From assembly GCA_014284505.1 (NCBI GenBank), contig JAAFYY010000001.1:7799845-7863844 (forward strand): 64,000 nt of DNA. The letters are read 5' to 3'. Both the position numbers and the translations under genes were made by a program. This DNA is from Streptacidiphilus sp. 4-A2. Its GTDB lineage: Bacteria > Actinomycetota > Actinomycetes > Streptomycetales > Streptomycetaceae. Positions 1 through 9,081 of this stretch are shown here, in pieces (position 1 is the stretch's first letter; every line of letters begins with the position of its first letter). A model generated the notes under the pieces. That model saw only the letters and a program-made list of their open reading frames with translations. It did not search any database and was not told the DNA's origin.

Positions 1-774
1 CGGGCTCCGCACGGACCGCTCGCGCTCACCGGCACGCACTGGCTGGCCGATCTGCGCGGCGGGATCCCCGGTGTGCCGGGTCGCTGGAGCAGCAGGGCAG
101 TTGCGTGGTGCTGACGGCGGCCCGGCACGACGGGCTGGAGGTCAACGCGGTGGCGCTGGACGGACCGGTCCGGCTCTGTCCGGACACGGCCCCGGACCCC
201 TCGCTGATCACCCACGGCGGCCGGCGGCTGGTGCTGATCCTGCGTGAGGGCGAGTACGCGGTGCGGATATACGACCCGGCGTCGCAGGCCCGCACGGCCT
301 TCGCCGGAATCGACGCCCACCCCTACGACGAACGCTGGGTCCGCCCGGCCCGGTTCACCCCTACGAGAGCGCGCGCACGGTCCGGGTGCCCAACGCCGAC
401 GGGCGCGAGCGGGGTCTCGTGCTGGCCGGGACGATCGGCTTCGACCTGCCCGAGGGCTCATCCGAGAGTTCAACCGGGGGCTCGCACGGGAACGGCGCGG
501 CCGCCGACCCGCAGCGCACCCTGCACGTCAGCCAGGCCGAGGACGGCACGCTCAGCGCGACCTTCGCCGATGCCTCCAGCGGCCAGGGTCCTTCCGCTTC
601 CGCTTTGTGAACCTCCCGGCGCCCGGCCCGGACGGTGCGACGGTCCTCGACCTGAACCGTGCCTTTCTGCCGCCCTCCGCCTTCGCCCCGCACTTCATCT
701 GCTCCTTCCCGCCGCCCGGGAACCGGCTGGAGGCCGTGGTCCCGGCCGGGGAGACGCGCATCCTCCAGCACTGA
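1..774 (+). CDS. DUF1684 family protein, 5' end missing, three frame breaks
   Basis: This is the 3' part of a protein of family DUF1684, whose biochemical role is not known. Consecutive pieces of one protein lie in three frames. The first piece, at bases 7 to about 90, reads APHGPLALTGTHWLADL. The second runs from about 98 to 360 and includes VLILREGEYAVRIYD. The third, 362 to about 585, begins YESARTVRVPNADG. The last, about 588 to 774, contains the family signature LDLNRAFLPPSAFAP and PPPGNRL. Each junction needs one missing base, for example in the C run at 357-361. The start lies before the window. I am fairly sure of the family from the C-terminal signature. The breaks look like sequence errors, because the protein reads on without loss across each one. 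Confidence 0.72.
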
Positions 775-972
775 CCCGGCACCGACCCGGGCGGCGCCCG
801 GCAGCGGGTCGGCGGGGCCACAGGCTGCGCACAGACGGGCGGAAGCCACGCCGCGAGCACCGGTCCGGATGGCGGGCGCCAGTGGACGAGCCGGTCTCCG
901 GTTGATATACATCGGATCTCCTGGCGACGGTGGGCGACCGGACCGTCTCGATCGCAAAGGTGGTGATGGCAG

Positions 973-1832
973 GTGCGATTCCTGCGCGTGGGGCCCTTCG
1001 GGGCGGAACGACCCGTACTGCTGGCTGACGACGGAACGACCGGCTACGACCTCTCCCAGGTCACCGGGGACATCGACGGGCCCTTCCTGGGGCGCCTGCT
1101 CGACGGGGCCGGCGAGCAGATCGCGGAGCAGGCCCGGCAGGGCGTGCTGCCGCTGGTCGGGCTGGCCGGGCAGCGCGTCGGCGCGCCGGTGGCGCGGCCC
1201 GGCAAGGTGGTCTGCGTGGGGCTCAACTACCTGGACCACGCGGCCGAGAGCGGACACAGCACCGGCCGAGCCGGTGCTCTTCCTGAAGGGCAGCGACACC
1301 GTCGTCGGCCCCGACGACGAGGTGCTGATCCCCAGGAACAGCGCCAAGACCGACTACGAGGTCGAGCTGGCCGTGATCATCGGCCGCACCGCCCGCTACC
1401 TCGACTCCCCGGAGGACGCCGACTCGGTCATCGCCGGGTACGCGGTCAGCAACGACGTCTCGGAGCGCGAGTACCAGCTGGAGCGCGGCGGGACCTGGGA
1501 CAAGGGCAAGTCCTGTGAGACCTTCAACCCGCTCGGGCCCTGGCTGGTCAGCGCGGACGAGATCGCCGACCCGCAGCGGCTGTGGCTGCGCACCACGGTC
1601 AACGGCGAGGCCCGCCAGGACGGCGGCACCGCCGACATGATCTTCTCGGTGCGGCATGTGGTCTGGTACATCAGCCAGTTCATGGTGCTGGAGCCGGGCG
1701 ACGTGATCAACACCGGCACCCGGCCGGGGTCGCCATGGGCATCCCCGGCCAGCCGTACCTGCGGCCGGGCGACGTCATGGAGCTGGAGATCGAGGGCTCG
1801 GACGGCAGCGGCAGGTGCTCGGCAAGGCCTGA
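973..1832 (+). CDS. Fumarylacetoacetate hydrolase family protein (frame-broken)
   Basis: A member of the FAH superfamily, metal-dependent enzymes that hydrolyse or decarboxylate acylpyruvate-type compounds in catabolism of aromatic and related substrates. The GTG start at 973 follows AAAGG at 956-960. The N-terminal part (VRFLRVGPFG) reaches VCVGLNYLDHAAESG, the usual start of the catalytic domain. The rest (EPVLFLKGSDTVVGP, YEVELAVIIGR, SNDVSEREYQ, DVINTGT, GVAMGIPGQPYLRPGDVMELEIEG) lies in other frames. Three breaks are needed: net minus two near 1252, minus one near 1730 and minus one near 1811. After the last, the frame reads QVLGKA and stops at 1830-1832. The metal-ligand region is intact. 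The exact substrate cannot be told. A very strong hairpin follows at 1862-1907. Confidence 0.85.
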
Positions 1833-1861
1833 GCGGCCGACGGCGGCGCGCCGGAGCGTAC

Positions 1862-1907
1862 GGCTGGGGCGGTGGCCCGGATTCCGATCCGGGCCACCGC
1901 CCCAGCC
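1862..1907. terminator. Bidirectional terminator hairpin, 21-bp perfect stem
   Basis: Bases 1862-1882 are perfectly complementary to 1887-1907, leaving a four-base loop (TCCG). It lies between the stop of the FAH-family gene (1832) and the stop of the convergent TetR gene (2000), the position expected for a shared terminator. No clear T run follows on either side, which is common in high-GC actinomycetes. Confidence 0.85.
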
Positions 1908-1999
1908 CTTGCCCGGCCCGTACTGCTTGGCCCGGCTTGGGCTGTTGGGCTATTGGAGGATCAACCAAAGAGTGGCGATACATCCGATGTATCGCTCGG

Positions 2000-2964
2000 T
2001 CAGTCGAGTGACCCGCGAGTAGTGTCCGGGCCCGCCGCCGGGCTGTCCGTTCCTGGGCCGTCCGCCGCCGGACCTTCTCCGACGGTCAGCAGCAGCTCGC
2101 CCAGCCGGGACACCAGCTGTGCGCCCGGTCCGCTCCCGGCGACACTGGTGAACATCTGCTGGAGCACCCGCGCGGTCTGCGGATCGTGCAGCGCGGCCGC
2201 CGCGAACATCACCACGAACTCGTCCACCAGCCAGTCCCGCAGCTCGGCGGCCGTGCCCGCGCTCTGCCTGGCGGTGCCGTCCGCCGCCCCGGCCTGCGAC
2301 GCCTCCCGGCGGCTGTCGTCCAGCCAGGTCAGCGCGGTCACCTCGACCACCGATATCCAGGACCGCACCAGCAGGGTGAGCCGGGGGCCGGGGTGCTCCA
2401 CGCCCAGCTGGTCGATGATGCTGCGGTAGGCGGCCCGGCGCACCTCGTCCACGATCGCCGTGGTCCGCTCGTTCTCGGCGACCGAGCCTCCGCGCAGCAG
2501 CGCCCCGTACCCGGCGGCGTGCTCGCCGACGAAGGCGAAGTAGCGGTCCAGGACATGGCTGAGCCGCTCGGTCGGGGTGCCCCGGCCCGGCTCCACGAAC
2601 CGGGACGCCAGCTCCTTGGCGGCGGTGCGCAGCGCGGCCTCGTACAACTGCTGCTTGCCGCCCGGGAAGTAGCGGTACACCAGCGGTCGGGACGCCTCCG
2701 CGGCCGCCGCCACATCGTCGAGCGAGACATCCTCCGGCGCGTGCCTGCTGAAGAGCTCCAGGGCCACCGAGATCAGCTGCTCCCGGCGCTGCTCCACCGG
2801 CAGCCGCCGGTACGGGCCGCGCCGCGCTCGGGGGCCCGGTCGGCAGGTGCCCGGTCGGCGGTCGTCGGGTCGGTGGGCGCGCCGTCGGCGGGCGCCCGGT
2901 CGGTGGGCGCCGGTGTGTCGGCCGGGGGAGCAGCGGGCACGGGCTCTGCGGTAGGGGCGTCCAT
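2000..2964 (-). CDS. TetR family transcriptional regulator
   Basis: A TetR-type repressor. The helix-turn-helix domain starts at YRRLPVEQRREQLISVAL and contains DVSLDDVAAAAEASRPLVYRYF. It is followed by an all-helical ligand-binding domain of about 150 residues. The ATG at 2964 gives an N-terminal tail of about 45 residues made of Ala/Pro/Asp/Thr repeats (DRAPAD-type units). The tail joins the HTH domain only if one base is missing near 2822; without that shift the frame stops shortly after. Upstream on the same strand, 140 bases away, lies the diiron oxygenase gene, so the two may be co-transcribed and this protein may control it. The ligand is unknown. Confidence 0.85.
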
Positions 2965-3104
2965 GCGCCCACCCTACGTGCCGTGCCGACCGCCCCCGCT
3001 GGCCGTCCGCCGTCGCCCGGTGGGCCCGCACCCGCTCCGGCGGACCCCGGCGTGCGGGCGGGCTCAGGCGCGCGGGGTCACGGCCGGCGCGGGCCGGCGC
3101 GGGG

Positions 3105-4013
3105 TCACAGCAGTCCGGAGCGGCGCCAGGCGGCGCGGTCCAGCGCCCCGTGGATGATGGAGGTCTCCTCCAGGAAGCCGGTCAGCTTCTCCGCCGACCA
3201 GCGCATGGTTTCCCGGCGGTGCTCGCTCTGCCGGGCCTGCTGCTGGGCCTGCGCCACATCGAGGCCCACCGAGGCGTACACGGCCGGGCTGATCAGGGCC
3301 CGGGCCACCACCACCGAGGCCTCACCGGAGACGGTCCGGGTCAGCTGCCGTTCCCAGGCCGGGCAGGTCGCCATCTGTCGCCGCAGCTCCTCGCGGGCGT
3401 AGCGGACGTGCCGGGCCTCCTCGACCACGTGGATCCGGGTGATGCCCTGGATCAGCGGCTGCACCGTCGGGTCGGGGAAGGTGATCCGCTGGAAGCGGTC
3501 GAGTATCTCCTCCACCAGCAGGGTGGCGGTGAACGCGCCCGGGGTGGTCGCGGTGGTCTTCAGCAGCCGCCCGAGGAACCGGGTGACGCCGCCCGGACCG
3601 TAGTAGGGGGTGCCCAGCTTGGTCACCGAGCGGGCGAACATCCGCGAGTGCCGGCACTCGTCGGCCATCTCGGTGAGCGCGTAGGTGACATGGCTGCTGC
3701 GCGGGTCCAGGTCGTAGATGTGCCGGGTGAGCAGCTGCATCAGGATGATCTCGAACCACACGCCGATCGAGGCCAGACTGGCGAACTCGTGCCGGGACAG
3801 CTCGATCCGCTGCTCCTCGCTCATCCGCTCCCACAGCGGTGTCCCGTAGAGCGAGACCAGCTGCTCCGGCAGGAACCACTTGCCCGGCTCCAGTGGGGCA
3901 TCCCAGTCCAGCTCGGTGTCGGGGTCGTACGAGTGCCTGGCCGAGGCCTCAAGCAGCCGGTCGGCCACCTGCTCACGGTCCTTCAGCAGCGTTGCTCCGC
4001 CAATGTGTGCCAC
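3105..4013 (-). CDS. AurF-like diiron oxygenase (p-aminobenzoate N-oxygenase family)
   Basis: A 302-residue protein of the AurF/CmlI diiron N-oxygenase family, which oxidise aryl amines to nitro or hydroxylamino groups. The GTG start at 4013 is set by GAGGAGGG about 8 bases upstream. Likely iron ligands are visible in the four-helix core: Glu76 (RHEFAS), Glu119 and His122 (DECRH), Glu168 or Glu169 (LLVEEILD), and His195, Glu199 and His202 (HVVEEARH). This is the ExxH/HxxxExxH pattern of the family. The residues are seen; the assignment as ligands follows the family; the substrate is unknown. No secondary-metabolite genes are adjacent, so it may serve a housekeeping or detoxifying role. A TetR gene follows on the same strand. 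Confidence 0.85.
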   Translation of the reverse strand: MAHIGGATLLKDREQVADRLLEASARHSYDPDTELDWDAPLEPGKWFLPEQLVSLYGTPLWERMSEEQRIELSRHEFASLASIGVWFEIILMQLLTRHIYDLDPRSSHVTYALTEMADECRHSRMFARSVTKLGTPYYGPGGVTRFLGRLLKTTATTPGAFTATLLVEEILDRFQRITFPDPTVQPLIQGITRIHVVEEARHVRYAREELRRQMATCPAWERQLTRTVSGEASVVVARALISPAVYASVGLDVAQAQQQARQSEHRRETMRWSAEKLTGFLEETSIIHGALDRAAWRRSGLL

Positions 4014-4190
4014 TTGCCTGCCCTCCTCAGGTCGCCGTGGCAGTCGGCGCGCGGCCGCCACGGTGCTCACCCTTATGAGACTCCATGTCAGCAAGGACGT
4101 CAATCCCTTGCCCCGCCCCGGCGCTCCTGGCTGCCTGAAGGAAGGGCGCGTCTGGTCCGGGCACCCCTGACCGGACCGCAGAATGGACCC

Positions 4191-5006
4191 ATGACGACGG
4201 TAGAACCGACGGATCCTGACGGCCCGGCAGACCAGGACGGCGGTGCCGACCCAGCTGCCGGAAGCGGGGCCGAGGGAGACGGGGCCGCCGGGGACGGGGC
4301 CGAGGGGCTGCACGGATCGTCGCGCTGGTCGCCGCCGCTGCCGGAGGGCCGCCTCGCCCGGGCCGCCGTGCTCGTGGCCCGCTATGTCCGCTCCGCCCCG
4401 GGCAACTTCATCTGGCTGTTCATCCTCGGCATCAACACCTTCGCGCTGGTCCGGGTTCCGCCACTACTCCTGATCAGCATCAGCACCAACCTGGACGAAC
4501 TGAGCCGCCATCCGGTCAAGGTCCTTGTCGCCAGCGCCTTCTGGACCGCGACGCCGAGCTTTGTCCTCTGGTTTCTGATCTTCAACGTGTTCAGCGTCCC
4601 GGTGGAGCGCTGGCTGGGCACCCTGCGCTGGCTCGCCGTGATCGCACTCGCGCACATCCTGGCGACGCTGATCAGCGAGGGCGCGGTCGCCTACCTGATC
4701 GACGCGGGCGACCTGCCCTACCGGACCACGCACACCATCGACATCGGCGTCAGCTATGCGCTCTCCGGCGCGGTCGGCGTGCTCACCTGGGCCCTCGCCC
4801 GCCCGCTGCGCTGGTACTACCTGGGCGTGGCCACGCTCTTCTACGCGCTGCTGCTCAGCTTCGGGACGAACTTCACCAACCTCGGCCATCTGTCGGCCTT
4901 CCTGATCGGTGTCGGCTGCTACCCGATCACCCGGGGCGTGCCGGGAGGCAATCGGCGGCCCGGAGCGCGGCTGGTCAAAAGACTGGTGTTCCGCCTCCGT
5001 GGGTAG
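4191..5006 (+). CDS. Rhomboid-like membrane protein
   Basis: A 271-residue protein with a charged, Gly/Asp/Ala-rich cytoplasmic N-terminus (about 60 residues), followed by about six hydrophobic segments between residues 70 and 250. The segments include WLFILGINTFALVRV, VLWFLIFNVF and LAVIALAHILATLI. The pattern fits the rhomboid fold: segment 4 has YALSGAVGVL, where intramembrane proteases have GxSG, and segment 6 has NLGHLSAFLIG with the histidine. Ser and His are present, but the first glycine of GxSG is alanine, so protease activity is uncertain. The ATG at 4191 has no strong ribosome binding site. It is divergent from the diiron oxygenase gene and 15 bases upstream of the DUF885 gene, perhaps in one operon. 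Confidence 0.75.
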   Translation: MTTVEPTDPDGPADQDGGADPAAGSGAEGDGAAGDGAEGLHGSSRWSPPLPEGRLARAAVLVARYVRSAPGNFIWLFILGINTFALVRVPPLLLISISTNLDELSRHPVKVLVASAFWTATPSFVLWFLIFNVFSVPVERWLGTLRWLAVIALAHILATLISEGAVAYLIDAGDLPYRTTHTIDIGVSYALSGAVGVLTWALARPLRWYYLGVATLFYALLLSFGTNFTNLGHLSAFLIGVGCYPITRGVPGGNRRPGARLVKRLVFRLRG

Positions 5007-5021
5007 GCCAGGATGATTCCC

Positions 5022-6704
5022 ATGTCTGACACACCCTCCTCAAGAACCCCTCGGCAGATCGCCGATTCCTACCTCGACTCGCTGGTGGCCCACAACCCGG
5101 GTATCGCGGCGGGTCTCGGCCTGAACCTCGACGACGACCGCCAGCCCGACCTCTCCCCGGCCGGTTTCGAAACCGAGGCGGAGCTCGCCCGGCAGACGCT
5201 GGCGGAACTCGATGCGGCGACCGGCGGCACGGACCCGGCAGACCCGGGCGAGGCCGCCTGCGCCCGACTGCTCCGGGAACGGCTCACGGCCCAGCTCGCC
5301 TGCCACGACGCCGGGGACCACTTCCACGCGCTCAGCAACATCGCCTGCCCCGTCCATGAGGCTCGATCTTCACCATGATGCCCACCGCCACTGACAACGA
5401 CTGGTCAGTGATCGCCGGGCTGCGCAATGTCGGCGGAGCCCTCCAGGGCTATCGGCAGACGCTGGAGGAAGGCGTCCGTCGCGCGGCTCTTCTCCGGCCC
5501 CCGTCAGGTCAGCACCGTCATCGAACAGATCGGCAGCTGGGCCGGGGCCGGGGACAGCCCGGGCTGGTTCGCCCAGTTCGTGGCCGACGGCCCGCAGTCC
5601 CTGCGCGCCGAGCTCGAAGCCGCCGCCGACCAGGCCGCCGCCGCGTCCGCCGGATTCCGCGACTGGCTGCGGGACGAGTACGCCCCCGCCGCCGTGGGCG
5701 CCTCCGACATCGCCGGACGCGAGCTCTACCTGCGCTCCGCCCGCCTGCACACCGGCGCCGACCTGGACCTCGACGAGGCGTACAGCTGGGCCTGGGGCGA
5801 GTTCGCCCGGCTCGAAGCGGAGATGCGCGAGGAGGCGCAGCGGGTGCTGCCGGGCGCCACCCCGATGCAGGCCGCCGCCCACCTGGAGGAGCACGGCCAC
5901 TCGGTCAAGGGCGCCGAAGGCATCCGGGCCTGGCTCCAGCAGATCATGGACGAGGCCATCGAGGCCCTGGACGGCACCCACTTCGACCTCGAAGGCCCGC
6001 TGCGGCAGGTCGAGGCGATGATCGCGCCCGAGGGCAGCGCGGCCGCCCCGTACTACACCGAGCCCAGCCTGGACTTCACGCGCACCGGCCGGACCTGGCT
6101 GCCCACCCTGGGCCGCGAGGTGTTCCCGACCTGGCAGGTGGTCAGCACCTGGTACCACGAGGGCGTCCCCGGCCACCACCTGCACCTCACCCAGCGGATG
6201 CGCTGCGCCGACCAGCTGTCGCGCTACCAGACCACCATCGGCGGGGTCAGCGCCGAGATCGAGGGCTGGGCGCTGTACTCCGAGCGGTTCATGGACGAGC
6301 TCGGCTTCTTCACCGACCCCGGCCGCCGACTGGGCTTCCTGGACGAGCAGTTGCTGCGCACCATCCGGGTGATCATCGACATCGGCATGCACCTGGAGCT
6401 GGAGATCCCGGCGGACGCCCCGTTCCACCCGGGCGAGCGCTGGACGCCCGAGCTGGCCACCGAGTTCTTCGCGACCTACAACGGCAGCCCGGCCGAACTG
6501 CGGGACAGCGAGATCATCCGCTACCTCGGCTGGCCCGGCCAGGCCATCGGCTACAAGCTGGGCGAACGCGCCTGGCTGCGCGGCCGCGAGGCGGCCCGGG
6601 AGGCGCACGGCGCCGGCTTCGACCTCAAGGCCTGGCACATGAAGGCACTCTCGCAGGGGGCCTGCGGGCTGGACGAGCTCACCAGCCGGCTCTCCGTGCT
6701 CTGA
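5022..6704 (+). CDS. DUF885 family protein, probable metallopeptidase (two frame breaks)
   Basis: A DUF885 protein, a family related to zinc peptidases, of about 560 residues. The start at ATG 5022 is preferred over 5013 because AGGA at 5010-5013 has ideal spacing to it. The first piece (to about 5365) begins MSDTPSSRTPRQIADSYLD. The second (about 5366 to 5488) has IFTMMPTATDNDWSVIAGL. The third (from about 5490) begins RLFSGPRQVSTVIEQIG and runs to the stop at 6704. The breaks are one missing base near 5362 and two near 5488. The third piece carries TWYHEGVPGHHLH, the HExxxxHH-like metal motif, and EGWALYSERF, the second conserved motif with its glutamate. No signal peptide is seen, so it should be cytoplasmic. 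Confidence 0.85.
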
Positions 6705-6763
6705 GCCGTGCTCTGAGCCGCCGCACCCAGTGCCCTGGGCCCAGTGCTCCGGTGCCCTGGTGC

Positions 6764-6804
6764 GACCGGGCCCGCCGCGTCCAAGAGGCGTGGCGGGCCC
6801 GGTC
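6764..6804. terminator. Convergent terminator hairpin
   Basis: GACCGGGCCCGCC at 6764-6776 pairs perfectly (13 bp) with 6792-6804 across a 15-base loop. It sits between the stops of the DUF885 gene (6704) and the Nramp-related gene (6871, opposite strand), so it can end both transcripts. Confidence 0.75.
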
Positions 6805-6827
6805 AGTGAAACCCGAAGACTGAAGGC

Positions 6828-6855
6828 CGACGGGCGACGGGCGACGGGCGACGGG
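6828..6855. repeat. Tandem repeat, CGACGGG x 4
   Basis: Four perfect head-to-tail copies of the 7-base unit CGACGGG lie in the short convergent intergenic space. Being 7 bases long, the unit would not preserve a reading frame. It is a candidate variable-number repeat of no evident function. Confidence 0.9.
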
Positions 6856-6870
6856 TACGGGGGAGCGGCG

Positions 6871-8580
6871 TCAGCCGGCCGATCCGGACAGGCCGAGCTG
6901 CACCAGCCGGACGATCACCAGCACGGTCGCCGCCAGCAGGTAGGACCGCAGCACCGCCATGCCGATCCGGTGGCCGGTGGCGAACACCGGACGGGTCAGC
7001 GTGTCCAGCGGCGGCATCCGCCAGTCCTCCTTGCCGGTGCGGTCGATCGGCTCGGCCGCCCTGCCGCGCTGCTGCCACAGCCGGGCTCCGGCCAGCAGCA
7101 GGCCGACCACCCCGGAGGCGCCGAGGATGTCGAAGATCGCCCCGGCGGAGATGTCGGGCCAGATCACCGAGGCGGTCAGGATCAGCGACAACGCCACCAG
7201 CACGCCGACCACCAGCGCGGTGAAGGCGTTGGTGCGGCGGCCGTTGGCCCACGGCCCGAGCACCTCGCGGTCGTTGCACAGCATCAGCAGGTACACCGAG
7301 GCGGACGGCAGCAGCACCCCGGCCAGTGCCTGCACGCCCATGGTCAGCAGCCCCAGCGGGGAGCCGGGGATCAGCACGATCACCGCCGCGACCAGCACCA
7401 GCCCGGCGTACACGGCGTAGAAGCCCTTGGCGCCCTCGACCCCGCGGTGCAGCGAGTGCTTGATGCCGAAGACGTCGCCGATGGCGTAGGCGGTGGACAG
7501 CGAGACCGCGAAGGCGCCGATGATGGAGGCGTCCAGCAGGGCGACGGCGAACAGCACCCCGGCCACCTTCCCGGCGTGCGCGGCGATGCCGTGCGCCAGC
7601 CCGGCGGCGTCGGTGAAGTTCCCGAAGCCCTTGGTCCCGGCGAAGGCCGCGGTGGAGATGCCCATGACCGCCGCCGCACCGATGACCACGATCACGATGC
7701 CGATCCACAGGTCGGCCTTCTCGTACTTCATGAAGCGCGGGGTGATCCGCTTGTCGATCACGTACGACTGCTGGAAGAACAGCTGCCAGGGCGCGACCGT
7801 GGTGCCGACGATGCTGATGACCAGCAGCATCACCGTGGCCAGCTGCCCGCTGCCGCCGGGCAGATCCGGCACCACGAAGGCGCGGGCCATCTGCCCGTCG
7901 GCCGGGTGGATGAGGAAGTAGAGCGGCACCAGCAGCAGCGAACCGAAGCACAGCGCCATCGCGATCCGCTCGAAGCGCTTGAACGAGCCGGTGAACGCGG
8001 AGGAGATGATGACGGCGGCCGCGAGCAGCACCGACGGGATCTTGGGCAGGCCCAGGTAGCCGGTGGCCAGCGTGATTCCGATGAACTCGGTGACCAGCGT
8101 CAGCGCGTTCAGCAGCAGCAGGTCGATGACCGAGAACGCACCCCAGAACCTGCCGAAGCGGCTGAAGATCAGCCGGGCGTGGCCGACCCCGGTCACCGCG
8201 CCCAGGCGCAGCACCATCTCCTGGTTCACATACAGCACCGGCACCAGCAGCAGCAGCGTCCAGACCAGGTGGGTGCCGTAGTTCTGGCCGGCCTGGCCGT
8301 AGGTGGCGAAGGCGCCGGCGTCGTTGTCGCCGACCATGACGATCAGGCCCGGACCGACGACCGCCAGCAGCGTCCGGAGCTTGGCGGACAGCCCCTGCGG
8401 GGCGCGCTCGCCGAGGCTGATGCTGCCGAAGGCGCCGTGGATGTCGCCGAGGTGGGCCTCGTCGAGCACGGCGGAGCGGGTCTGCGCGGCGGAGGTCTGC
8501 GCAACGGGGGTCTGGGTGGTGGGCGTCTGGGCGGCGGCGGGTGCCGAAGCGGGTGCGGTGGTCACGGTGGTGTCGGTCAT
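6871..8580 (-). CDS. Nramp-related transporter, probable Mg2+ importer (NrmT-like)
   Basis: A 569-residue membrane protein of the Nramp superfamily with about eleven hydrophobic segments after a 65-residue Ala/Thr/Gln-rich N-terminus. The ATG at 8580 follows GGGAGG at good spacing. In Mn/Fe Nramps, TM1 has DPGN and TM6 has MPH. Here TM1 reads GDNDAGAFA (Asp87 kept; Pro and Asn both Ala) and TM6 reads TVAPWQLFFQQS (Met replaced by Ala263, His by Trp265). The soft methionine that disfavours Mg2+ and Ca2+ is therefore gone. This is the trait of Nramp-related magnesium transporters. An M-box magnesium riboswitch precedes the gene (8898-9055), which supports the same substrate. Family membership is certain; Mg2+ as substrate is inferred from two independent signs. 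Confidence 0.88.
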   Translation of the reverse strand: MTDTTVTTAPASAPAAAQTPTTQTPVAQTSAAQTRSAVLDEAHLGDIHGAFGSISLGERAPQGLSAKLRTLLAVVGPGLIVMVGDNDAGAFATYGQAGQNYGTHLVWTLLLLVPVLYVNQEMVLRLGAVTGVGHARLIFSRFGRFWGAFSVIDLLLLNALTLVTEFIGITLATGYLGLPKIPSVLLAAAVIISSAFTGSFKRFERIAMALCFGSLLLVPLYFLIHPADGQMARAFVVPDLPGGSGQLATVMLLVISIVGTTVAPWQLFFQQSYVIDKRITPRFMKYEKADLWIGIVIVVIGAAAVMGISTAAFAGTKGFGNFTDAAGLAHGIAAHAGKVAGVLFAVALLDASIIGAFAVSLSTAYAIGDVFGIKHSLHRGVEGAKGFYAVYAGLVLVAAVIVLIPGSPLGLLTMGVQALAGVLLPSASVYLLMLCNDREVLGPWANGRRTNAFTALVVGVLVALSLILTASVIWPDISAGAIFDILGASGVVGLLLAGARLWQQRGRAAEPIDRTGKEDWRMPPLDTLTRPVFATGHRIGMAVLRSYLLAATVLVIVRLVQLGLSGSAG

Positions 8581-8668
8581 GACAGGCCTCCCGGCCCCCG
8601 GGCAGGGGTGGTCGGGACACGGGGCAGCCATCGGGCCCTGCGCGTGGGCAGGGGCGGACAGTCGAGGG

Positions 8669-8690
8669 CGCGTCACAGCACTGTGACGCG
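8669..8690. promoter_or_regulatory. 22-bp palindrome in the transporter leader
   Basis: CGCGTCACAG, two bases, then CTGTGACGCG: a perfect 10-bp inverted repeat, 89 bases before the Nramp-related start codon and inside the long leader after the M-box. It could be a protein operator with TCACA/TGTGA half sites, or an RNA hairpin in the riboswitch expression platform. The sequence does not decide. Confidence 0.7.
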
Positions 8691-8897
8691 GCTCGGTGTG
8701 GGAACTGTCCGGGAGGAGTGGTTACCGCGTGCCGGATGAGAACGGGGACAGGCGGAAGTGGGGCCTATGGTGGCCCGGACTACTGCTGTCGCAGTCCATC
8801 GACTTCGCCTCCTCCCGGCCGGGACGCCCGTGGGCGTCAGCGGACTCGCAAGGAGCGGACCGGGTCACCGACCCCGTGGGCCGTCCCGGTACACCCC

Positions 8898-9055
8898 AAC
8901 TCGTCAGAGCTTTGGCACTCCACGGCGTGATCCCCTTGTGGGGAAGCCACTTGGGATCACCCCTTAGGTCGGGGAGATCTGTCCTGATCCGGAGCGTCTC
9001 TCGACGGGTGGGATCAGTGGCCTGTGTCCGTGAAGACGCCTCACCGAACGAGGTG
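8898..9055 (-). ncRNA. M-box (ykoK) magnesium-sensing riboswitch
   Basis: Read on the minus strand, the segment carries the conserved M-box blocks in order. The entry block is CGTTCGGTGAGGC, followed by ACGGACACAGGC, then TCGAGAGACGC. Next comes CCTAAGGGGTGATC, and the exit block is AGTGCCAAAGCTCT followed by GACGAG, which can pair with the CTCGT at the 5' end to close the aptamer. This order matches the Bacillus mgtE leader. M-box RNAs bind several Mg2+ ions and switch expression off when magnesium is ample. The aptamer lies about 320 bases before the Nramp-related start codon. The intervening leader has small hairpins (for example GACGCC/GGCGTC) that may form the expression platform; I see no T-rich intrinsic terminator, so termination there may need Rho. 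Confidence 0.93.
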
Positions 9056-9081
9056 CCAGACACAAAATAAGAACGACGTTA

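Noticed and set aside
2760..2964. The repeated Ala/Pro/Asp tail of the TetR protein as a separate small gene
   Set aside because: With one base restored near 2822 it joins the helix-turn-helix domain in frame, and the only start codon with upstream purines is at 2964.
3150..4190. A long plus-strand frame joining the rhomboid-like gene to upstream sequence
   Set aside because: It lies opposite the diiron oxygenase gene, which has the metal ligands. The rhomboid-like protein starts at 4191.
6730..8739. A 669-codon open frame on the plus strand across the Nramp-related gene
   Set aside because: The translation is Gly/Gln/His/Arg-rich without motifs, while the minus strand encodes a clear transporter with normal codon bias.
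8722..9063. A 113-codon open frame on the minus strand in front of the transporter
   Set aside because: It runs through the M-box aptamer, whose conserved RNA blocks explain the sequence; there is no ribosome binding site or family match.
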